A DNA stretch of 8,763 bases, from contig JBPCRE010000095.1 in the NCBI GenBank assembly GCA_050997195.1, positions 1 to 8,763 of the forward strand. The letters are read 5' to 3'. The position numbers and the translations under genes are program-made. Origin of the DNA: JACCZP01 sp050997195. Its GTDB lineage: Bacteria; Actinomycetota; Thermoleophilia; Solirubrobacterales; Thermoleophilaceae. Positions 1 to 5,797 of this stretch are shown here, one piece after another (within the stretch, counting starts at the first letter, position 1; each line of letters starts with the position of its first letter). The notes beneath the pieces are model-generated. The model searched no databases and was not told the origin of the DNA. It saw only the letters and a program-made list of their open reading frames with translations.

Positions 1-236
1 GCGGCGGTGCGCGAGCCCTGGCCGCGAAGCTCCTCGCGGTAGGCCACCGATCCGCCCACGTACCCGGGCAGCACCGCCACCTGGTTGGTCACGTTGGCCG
101 TGATGCCCGGATACCCCACCGCGAGCAGGGCCGGGAAGGAGATGAGCGATCCGCCCCCGGCCACGGCGTTTACCGCCCCGGCGAGGAAGCCGGCCACCAC
201 GAGGAGGAGTACCGTGCCCACGCCGAGCTCGACCAT
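1..236 (-). CDS. TauE/SafE-family membrane transporter, N-terminal part (cut by window edge)
   Basis: The reverse strand reads from an ATG at 236 down to base 1, giving 78 residues with no stop, so the C-terminal two thirds or more lie outside the window. The first ~20 residues are a hydrophobic helix. Next come the family's glycine-rich motif (NAVAGGGSLISFPALL, residues 23-38) and a second conserved stretch (NVTNQVAVLPGYVGGSVAYR, 48-67). This is the usual N-terminal half-repeat of TauE/SafE proteins, integral membrane permeases linked to export of sulfite, sulfoacetate or other organic anions. The substrate cannot be read from this fragment. It follows the AEC carrier gene after 33 bp in the same frame, separated by that gene's TAG, and is probably the last visible member of the same operon. 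An in-frame stop at 270-272 and no other start between make the ATG secure. Confidence 0.9.
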   Translation of the reverse strand, partial: MVELGVGTVLLLVVAGFLAGAVNAVAGGGSLISFPALLAVGYPGITANVTNQVAVLPGYVGGSVAYREELRGQGSRTA

Positions 237-269
237 GCCGGCGCGAGACCCTATTGCCCCTTCGCCGCG

Positions 270-1178
270 CTACGCGAGCGAGGCCGTGAGCCCCACCGCC
301 ACCACGATGGCCGTGCTCCACGCGATCCCGGCCGCGACGAGCCCGCGGTCGAGGCCGTAGGCGTCGGCCACCACCAGCGCGTTCACGGCGCTGGCCATCC
401 CCGCCTGGCTGAGGTAGGCCCGCGGCGCTTCGATCACGAGCACCGAGAGGGTCAGCACCACCGCCGGAGCCACGACGATCTTCAGCCCTACGCCGGTGGC
501 CACCGCGGCGAGCCCCGGGTTGGCACGGTCCCTGCGGCGGCGCTCGGAGCCGAGGGTCACCCCCACCGCGAAGAAGCCCACGGGCACGGTCACCAGCACG
601 AGCACCTGCGAGGCATCGACGGCCCACTCGGGGGCCAGCACGTCGGGGGCGAGGAAGCCGGCGGCGGTGGCGTAGAGCGGCGGGTTGCGGGTGAAGAAGG
701 AGCGCACACGCGCGCGCGGCGTCTCCCCGAGCGTGCCGAACGCCGCGCCCACGGTGAAGCCGATGGACACGAGCGCGAGCCCAGACACCAGCGCGTCGTA
801 GGCCACCGCGTTGGGGAGCTCGGAGAACCCGAGCAGGGCGACCACGAAGGGGAGCCCGAGGAAGCCGGTGTTGGCGAAGCCCGACACGATCATGAGCGCG
901 CCCACGCTCGCGCGCTCGAGGCGGAGCACCCACGTGCCGATCGCGTAGGCGAGGCCGAGGGTCACCGCCAGGGCCACGTAGCCAAAGGCCACGCCGGCGC
1001 CCACCCGCACGGTGAGCTCGAGGGCGGCGATGTTGAAGAAGGCCACGATGGGCAGCACGACCCAGAGCAGAAAGGCCATCAGCCACCGGGCGAAGGTGAC
1101 CGCCCGCGGCCCGAGCCGGCGCTCCGCTCCCACACCCCCGGCGGCGGCCGCGGCGATCACCGCGGCCAGCGCGATCAC
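270..1178 (-). CDS. AEC-family (auxin efflux carrier / malate permease-like) transporter
   Basis: A 302-aa hydrophobic protein with about eight to ten membrane segments, within the usual ~300-residue size of AEC carriers. Family marks are a first-half motif GFANTGFLGLPF (residues 100-111) and a second-half motif SQAGMASAVNALVVADAYG (257-275) followed by a last hydrophobic helix (279-300). These mirror the two inverted halves of the fold. A short arginine-rich cytoplasmic loop lies at 212-218. Bacterial AEC proteins move organic acids such as malate or malonate, or remain uncharacterised; no substrate can be inferred here. The GTG start overlaps the upstream galT-like stop codon as GTGA, which suggests translational coupling, and there is no clear Shine-Dalgarno of its own. 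An upstream start would lie inside the galT-like gene. The product acts in the cytoplasmic membrane. Family assignment is firm, function open. Confidence 0.88.
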   Translation of the reverse strand: MIALAAVIAAAAAGGVGAERRLGPRAVTFARWLMAFLLWVVLPIVAFFNIAALELTVRVGAGVAFGYVALAVTLGLAYAIGTWVLRLERASVGALMIVSGFANTGFLGLPFVVALLGFSELPNAVAYDALVSGLALVSIGFTVGAAFGTLGETPRARVRSFFTRNPPLYATAAGFLAPDVLAPEWAVDASQVLVLVTVPVGFFAVGVTLGSERRRRDRANPGLAAVATGVGLKIVVAPAVVLTLSVLVIEAPRAYLSQAGMASAVNALVVADAYGLDRGLVAAGIAWSTAIVVAVGLTASLA

Positions 1179-2200
1179 GCCGACGAGGGCACGACAGCTT
1201 GGCGCAGCATCTCCGCCGCCCGCTCGGGCGCCAGCGCGTTCAGGTGAACGCCCGCGCCAAGCTCGAGGCCCGCGAGCTGGCCGAGGCGGGGCACGAGATC
1301 GATCCGCCAGCAGAACGCCTTGGCCCCTCGGGGCGCGGTGCGCACCCAGAGGTTGAGCGGAGGCATGGCTCCGAGCACGAGCTCGAGGCGCTCGAGCACC
1401 TGATGCAGAAGGGCCGCGCCGAGCGGCCCGGGATCCTCGAAGCGGGCCCGCGGCCGGCGCGGAAGGACCTGCACCTGGAAGGGGAGATGCGAGGCGAAGG
1501 GGCAGATGGCCACGGCGTCGGAGTCGATGGCCACGATCCGCTCTCCCCTGCGGACCTCCTCCTGGAGGAGATTCTCGAGGAGGTTGCGGCCCTGGGTGCG
1601 ATCGGTGTACGCGCCGAAGCGCTCGCGCTCGCGCGCCACGGCGGCGGGCACCCAGCCGAGCCCGTAGAGCTGCGCGTGGGTGTGAGGAAGCGAGGCGCCG
1701 GCCTCGCGCCCCTCGTTGACGATCACGTGCACGTAGGCCGCCTCGCGCTGGGCGCTCATGCGCTCGCGCCAGACGCCCATGGCCACCTCGAGCCCCTCCG
1801 CCCCGAGCTCGCGGAGGGAGGACACGGGCTCCGGACCGTTGACGATCACCTCGTGGGCGCCGAGCGCGGGCCGCGCGGCGAAGAGCTCGGGCACGCCGCG
1901 TCCGCTCGCCAGGGGGTCCTCCGCCGGACCGCCGTCCGCCCCCTCGCCCGGTTCGAGGGCGGGGTAGAGGTTGGGGATCACCCGCACGGTCCAGCCCGGG
2001 CCGTTCTCGCTGCCGCCGGCCGGGCGCAGGGCGTAGAGCTCCGGAGGAGTGCGTTCCTCGTGGCCGGGGAGGAACGGGTCGGCCTCGGGGTCGATCGGTG
2101 GCCGGGGGGCCACCGCGAACCCGGCTCCGGGCCGGCTGGCCCGGTCGCCGGCCACGATGGTGCGCAGCCCCGTCAGGGGATCGATTCGGAGCTCGGGCAC
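1175..2200 (-). CDS. galT: Galactose-1-phosphate uridylyltransferase-like protein (GalT/HIT superfamily)
   Basis: 341 aa from a GTG at 2200, five bases after the thioredoxin gene's stop. Homology begins at once (PELRIDPLTGLRTIVAGDRA), so the longer open frame upstream is not coding. Conserved features seen: an N-terminal RASRP (residues 20-24), the serine before the active site (S170), HTHAQ at 173-177 in the place of the HPHGQ motif with H175 as expected uridylyl-accepting nucleophile, and E191. The C-terminal AGLELGAGVHLNALAPERAAEMLR is the family's usual end. GalT exchanges UMP between UDP-glucose and galactose-1-phosphate in the cytoplasm; relatives act on other sugar phosphates. The classical metal ligands are mostly missing: DPFL at 41-44 replaces CxxC, P125 replaces a histidine, and R287, C297 and R299 sit where three C-terminal histidines are usual. 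No galK or galE is nearby, so sugar and nucleotide specificity are uncertain. Confidence 0.82.
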   Translation of the reverse strand: MPELRIDPLTGLRTIVAGDRASRPGAGFAVAPRPPIDPEADPFLPGHEERTPPELYALRPAGGSENGPGWTVRVIPNLYPALEPGEGADGGPAEDPLASGRGVPELFAARPALGAHEVIVNGPEPVSSLRELGAEGLEVAMGVWRERMSAQREAAYVHVIVNEGREAGASLPHTHAQLYGLGWVPAAVARERERFGAYTDRTQGRNLLENLLQEEVRRGERIVAIDSDAVAICPFASHLPFQVQVLPRRPRARFEDPGPLGAALLHQVLERLELVLGAMPPLNLWVRTAPRGAKAFCWRIDLVPRLGQLAGLELGAGVHLNALAPERAAEMLRQAVVPSSA

Positions 2201-2205
2201 CCCCG

Positions 2206-2787
2206 CTAACCGGTGTAGCGCTCGATGTCCTCGGCGAGCTTCTCCTCGGTGGCGTAGCCGCCCTGCTTCAGGTAGCTCAGCTTGCCCTGGGCGTCGTAGA
2301 AGGCCGTGGTGGGGAAGACGGCGACGCCCCGGAACACCTGGGCCACCTCGAGATCCGGGTCGAGGTAGCTCGGGTAGCCCACCGGCTGTCGGCGAAGAAA
2401 GGCTGCGGCGTCCTCCTTCGCGTCCATCGAGTTGACCCCGAGGAAAGCCACCCTGGAGGCACGTCGGGCGGCCTGGGAGCGAAAGAACGGGAACTCGGCA
2501 CGGCACGGCGGACACCACGAGGCCCACTTGTTGACCACCACGGGCTGGCCCCGAAGCTCGCGCAGGCGCGCACGGAAGGCGTCCGGGCCACCTTCGAGGA
2601 GCCGATCCTCCTCCGCGTAGAGGCGCCTGAGCGCGGGCGGCGCTCCCTCGAGCGAGCGCTCAGCCGCCGGGGCGGCCTTCGCCGACCCGGTCGCGCCCGG
2701 GTCGGAGGGCGGCGGCTCCCCGCCACCGCAGCCCGCGAGGACGATCGTGGAGGCGAGAAGGGCGGCGAGCGAGCGCATGCGTCTCAT
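2206..2787 (-). CDS. TlpA-like thioredoxin-fold lipoprotein (thiol-disulfide oxidoreductase)
   Basis: 193 aa. A short basic N-terminus and hydrophobic stretch end in a lipobox (LAGC, residues 17-20), so C20 is the likely lipidated residue and the protein should be anchored outside the membrane. A Gly/Pro/Ala-rich linker (21-50) precedes a thioredoxin fold: WASWCPPC at 88-95 is the redox centre, and FPTT at 158-161 supplies the cis-proline (P159). The WCPPC form is typical of TlpA/ResA-type proteins, which reduce or oxidise exported cysteines, for example in cytochrome c maturation or periplasmic repair; the partner here is unknown. ATG at 2787 has GAGG only 2 nt away; the ATG at 2778 has the same GAGG at 11 nt, so either could be used. 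It is the promoter-proximal gene of the minus-strand cluster and diverges from the helicase gene. Confidence 0.9.
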   Translation of the reverse strand: MRRMRSLAALLASTIVLAGCGGGEPPPSDPGATGSAKAAPAAERSLEGAPPALRRLYAEEDRLLEGGPDAFRARLRELRGQPVVVNKWASWCPPCRAEFPFFRSQAARRASRVAFLGVNSMDAKEDAAAFLRRQPVGYPSYLDPDLEVAQVFRGVAVFPTTAFYDAQGKLSYLKQGGYATEEKLAEDIERYTG

Positions 2788-3001
2788 AGCCTCGCAGACC
2801 TTCTCGGGCGGCCCGCCGTGTGTGTCGGTCCTCTCACGCTGCTTTAATGGATGGACCGCGCTCCGCGTCTCGGACGCGCGGACAGGTCGCTCCGGGCCGT
2901 CTCGCCCGTCAAGCGACGACTTTCGCGGGCGTCCCGCATCCGCCGCGTGGCCCTTCGCCGCCGGCCGCGGTCGGCGTCCGTCTCCGACCCGAGAAGCCGA
3001 C
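2788..3001. promoter_or_regulatory. Divergent intergenic region between the thioredoxin lipoprotein and helicase genes
   Basis: This ~214-bp stretch should hold promoters for both directions. The only AT-rich island is at 2843-2848 (TTTAAT on the plus strand, ATTAAA on the minus), a possible -10 element for either gene; no convincing -35 accompanies it. A GAGG lies just before the lipoprotein ATG on the minus strand. On the plus strand GAGAAG at 2991-2996 is a modest ribosome binding site 5 nt before the TTG at 3002. Short open frames cross the region but show no recognisable protein and less third-position GC bias than the genes, so I treat it as non-coding. If the helicase starts upstream of 3002, part of this would be coding. 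Confidence 0.45.
2864..2878 (+). repeat. Perfect 6-bp hairpin in the helicase leader
   Basis: CGCGTC and GACGCG flank a three-base TCG loop. The element lies about 20 bp downstream of the AT-rich island and 124 bp before the proposed TTG start, so it would form in the 5' leader of a transcript starting near 2855. There is no following T-run, so it does not look like an intrinsic terminator. It could be a chance stem in GC-rich DNA or a leader structure. Confidence 0.3.
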
Positions 3002-5719
3002 TTGGCTCAAAGCACTCCCCTCGTATCCGCGCTGCCGGTTTCCGGTGACGACCTTCAACGCGCCGAGGCCTTCGCGCGCGAGGCCTTCGTGAACGAGGGC
3101 GAGGATCCCGAGGGCGCCCTGGCCAAGGGCACACCCCGCCGGCGGGCCCTCGACGCCGCGCTGGCCGAGGTGGCCGCCGGGCGCACCCACCCCTCGGTGG
3201 CCTGGCGACGGGAGTTCTCCCTGATGCTCGGCCTCGAGCGCCTCATGGCTCAGGACGAGCCGCACCTGGTGGACGGCACGACGCTGTCGGCCCATCAGGT
3301 CGACGCCCTCTCCGGCACCCTCATCGCCCTGCTCGCCGACGCGCAGGCGGCCCCTCGGAACGGAGGGAGCGGATCGGCCGAGCCCGAGCCCGCGAACGGC
3401 CGAGCCGCGGTGCCCGCGCCGGAGGACGGCGATCCCGGACCCGACGAGGAGGACGACGATCTCGAGGACGGTGAGGGATCCGTCGACGACGAGGAGCCGG
3501 AGGACCTCGAGGACGCCCAGGAGTCCGCGGACGTCGATGACGACGAGGAGCCGCTCGACTGGGAGGACACCTCCGAGGAGCCCGCCGCCGAGGAGGACCC
3601 GAACGCCGATCGGCGGTTCTGGTTCGAGCACGCCACGGGTGCCGGGAAGACGGTGGCCGCCCTCGGCTTCGTGGAGGCCTCGCGCACCGGAGGCGTGCTC
3701 ATCCTCACCCACCGGCGCAACCTCGTGGACCAGTTCAACGGCGAGCTCTTCGATCGCGGGTACCGCAAGCGGGTGTCGCCCCCGCTGTTGCGCGCGCCAG
3801 GTGAGCCGCCCGACCGCGGCCCGGTCACCGTCGAGACCTACCAGTGGTTCGTGCGCAACGCCGGCAAGATCTCGGACGCCTACACGATCGTGATCTGCGA
3901 CGAGGCGCACACCGCCCTCGGGGAGAAGACGAGCGCGGCCATCCGCTCGTGGGAGGGCCCGGTGTTCGTGGGCATGACCGCCACGGGCGCGCTCATCGCT
4001 CGCCACGTCACGGACCTGTTCCCCACCCAGACCTCGCGCTTCGACCTCGCGCAGGCCGCCCGCCGCGGCGTGATCGCCCCACTGCGCAACGTGCGCATCC
4101 CTCCCGGCGTGGGCGTGCGCACCATCGCCAAGGTGCCGCTGCGCAAGGGCGAGGTGGACCAGGACTTCGACCAGCAGGAGCTGGCCGAGCTCCTCGACCA
4201 GGGCCCCTTCAACGCCGCGGTGGCCGACCTCTACCGCGTGCGCTTCCACGACCTGCCCGGCGTCGTGTACTCCGCGGGGGTCAAGCACGCCCACAACCTC
4301 GAGCGTGCCTTCCGGGAGGCGGGCACGCGCGCCAAGGCGGTGTCGGGAGAAACTCCCAAGCGCGAGCTCACGCGCACGCTGGCCGCCTACGAGCGCGGGG
4401 AGATCGACGTGCTGGTGAACGCCCAGCTTCTGGCCGAGGGCTGGAACTCTCCCCGCGCCACGGTGTGCATGCACCTTGCCCCCACCGCCTCGAAGCGCAT
4501 CTACCAGCAGCGCGTGGGCCGCGTGACCCGCCGCAACCCCGGCAAGGAGGCCGGCATCGTCGTCGACTTCGTGCACCCGGCCACCACCCACGACGACCCG
4601 GTGGTCACGCTGCACTCGCTGCTCGACCGCGACGTCTACCGCGGCGGGGCCATCGTGGTGGGTCCGGTGCGACGAGGGCGAGGCCGGCGCGTGCGCGTCG
4701 AGCGCCGCGTGCTCCCCGTGACTCCCGACCCCGACCGCCGCGCCGGGGTGTTCGAGCGCGAGCTCTGGCGGATCGCCGTCGATAGCCTCTCCTGGCAGGA
4801 GCAGCACGTGTGGTCCGCGCTGGCCGGGGCGCGCGTGACCACCGCCAACTGGCGCCGGGCCAAGGCGATGATCCAGTTCGACGACACCGGTGAGCTTCGC
4901 CGGCGCTTCCTGCTCACTTGCCTCGAGCGCAACCGGGGAGGCGCGCTTCGGCTCCGCGCCCTCCAGGAGGTGGCCGCCGGGCGCGACCCCGAGGCCTTCG
5001 ACGAGGCCGTCGACTTCGTGGGGGGCTGGCCTCGCGACGAGCGCCGGGAGGCCGTGAAGATCCTCCTCGAAGCGGTGGCCGAGCGCCCCGTCGGACGCCG
5101 CGACCAGGCCAACGCGTGGCTCTGGCGCCTGGCCGGGTACACCCGAGAGGTGCACGAGGAGTACGCGGCCCAGCGCTGGCCGGAGACCAAGCGCCTGCTC
5201 GGGGTCCTCGTGAACTCCTCGGGCGGTGCCCACGCGCGTAACGCACGACGGCTCGTGCAGGCCTCCCGCAACCAGGATCGCCGGCTCTCGGCCGCGCTGC
5301 TCGCCGCGGCCCTCGCCCACACCCCGGAGGCCGAGGAGGTCCTGCGTGGGGCACGCACCCGCATGGCGCGAAAGCCCTCCGCCCTGGCTCGCGAGCTGCT
5401 GAAGAACTTCCCCAAGGGTCGGAGGCGGCGCGGAGGCCGGCGAAAGCGTGCCGGCGGCGAGGAGGAAGCGAACGGCGGCGCGAAGGTCGGAGCCGTGAGC
5501 GGCAGGAACAACGGCGAAGGCGCGCCGGATCGCGGGAAGGCACAGACCGAGGAGAAGGAGGGCGCGACGGGCAACGGCGGATCGCGAAGCAGCCGCCGTC
5601 GCCGCCGGCGCCGGCCTCGCGGGGGCGCCACGGGAGGGGCCGGCCCGACCGACGGCGCGTCGAGCGGGGACGCCTCCCCGGGCACCGCCGCGGACGCGTC
5701 GGGCTCGACCGCGGCGTAG
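3002..5719 (+). CDS. SF2 DEAD/DEAH-box helicase with acidic insert and arginine-rich tail
   Basis: 905 aa from a TTG at 3002 (weak GAGAAG 5 nt upstream); the frame stays open to 2747, so a longer N-terminus is possible. In order: a helical N-terminal region; a Q-motif-like TLSAHQVDAL (residues 94-103); an acidic insert (141-203); Walker A ATGAGKT (211-217); LILTHRRNLVDQF (Ia, 233-245); DEAH (300-303); TAT (326-328); motif V LLAEGWNSPRATV (476-488); and motif VI QQRVGRVTRR (502-511). This is the SF2 ATPase core of the UvrB/Res-like type that translocates on or opens nucleic acid using ATP. Residues ~590-800 are mostly helical and unassigned. The last ~100 are low-complexity and basic, with arginine clusters at 805-816 and 862-873. 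It has no methylase or specificity-subunit neighbour, so it is not an evident restriction subunit. The adjacent downstream nuclease suggests DNA repair or RNA/DNA processing. Confidence 0.87.
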   Translation: MAQSTPLVSALPVSGDDLQRAEAFAREAFVNEGEDPEGALAKGTPRRRALDAALAEVAAGRTHPSVAWRREFSLMLGLERLMAQDEPHLVDGTTLSAHQVDALSGTLIALLADAQAAPRNGGSGSAEPEPANGRAAVPAPEDGDPGPDEEDDDLEDGEGSVDDEEPEDLEDAQESADVDDDEEPLDWEDTSEEPAAEEDPNADRRFWFEHATGAGKTVAALGFVEASRTGGVLILTHRRNLVDQFNGELFDRGYRKRVSPPLLRAPGEPPDRGPVTVETYQWFVRNAGKISDAYTIVICDEAHTALGEKTSAAIRSWEGPVFVGMTATGALIARHVTDLFPTQTSRFDLAQAARRGVIAPLRNVRIPPGVGVRTIAKVPLRKGEVDQDFDQQELAELLDQGPFNAAVADLYRVRFHDLPGVVYSAGVKHAHNLERAFREAGTRAKAVSGETPKRELTRTLAAYERGEIDVLVNAQLLAEGWNSPRATVCMHLAPTASKRIYQQRVGRVTRRNPGKEAGIVVDFVHPATTHDDPVVTLHSLLDRDVYRGGAIVVGPVRRGRGRRVRVERRVLPVTPDPDRRAGVFERELWRIAVDSLSWQEQHVWSALAGARVTTANWRRAKAMIQFDDTGELRRRFLLTCLERNRGGALRLRALQEVAAGRDPEAFDEAVDFVGGWPRDERREAVKILLEAVAERPVGRRDQANAWLWRLAGYTREVHEEYAAQRWPETKRLLGVLVNSSGGAHARNARRLVQASRNQDRRLSAALLAAALAHTPEAEEVLRGARTRMARKPSALARELLKNFPKGRRRRGGRRKRAGGEEEANGGAKVGAVSGRNNGEGAPDRGKAQTEEKEGATGNGGSRSSRRRRRRRPRGGATGGAGPTDGASSGDASPGTAADASGSTAA

Positions 5720-5797
5720 GGGCATCCCCCGCCCGGGCGCGGTGGGCTGCAAGACGGCGCCCAGCCTGTCCGCGAGGGGGCCTACGTTCCCGCGCCC
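5720..5797 (+). promoter_or_regulatory. Helicase-nuclease gap with small inverted repeats and a leaderless-type -10
   Basis: GGGG-CAT-CCCC (5719-5729) begins on the helicase stop codon's last base, and a 10-bp palindrome CGCCCGGGCG follows at 5730-5739. Neither has a T-run, so termination is doubtful. TACGTT at 5783-5788 fits the actinobacterial TANNNT -10 pattern and ends 9 nt before the nuclease GTG, which would give a nearly leaderless mRNA. A GAGGGGG at 5774-5780 is too far (17 nt) to be a normal ribosome binding site. The nuclease may therefore have its own promoter as well as read-through from the helicase. Confidence 0.35.

Noticed and set aside
1199..2209. 336-codon plus-strand open frame opposite the GalT-like gene
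   Set aside because: His/Glu/Gly/Arg-rich composition typical of antisense shadows; no motif, and it conflicts with a well-supported gene.
2201..2527. N-terminal extension of the GalT-like frame up to 2527
   Set aside because: It lies inside the thioredoxin gene in another frame and reads as Arg/Gly/Pro-rich noise; family similarity begins at the GTG at 2200.
2851..3048. Small Arg-rich open frame (65 aa) in the divergent region, as a possible small protein
   Set aside because: No ribosome binding site of note, no recognisable features, and it overlaps the likely helicase start; its composition is what GC-rich non-coding DNA gives.
5719..5739. Short GC inverted repeats as a helicase terminator
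   Set aside because: Stems are short and no T-run follows; recorded only as part of the intergenic entry.
2909..5752. A 947-codon open frame on the minus strand opposite the helicase
   Set aside because: It mirrors the helicase codons in GC-rich DNA, has no recognisable motif and low-complexity His/Gly/Val composition; the plus strand carries a full set of helicase motifs.
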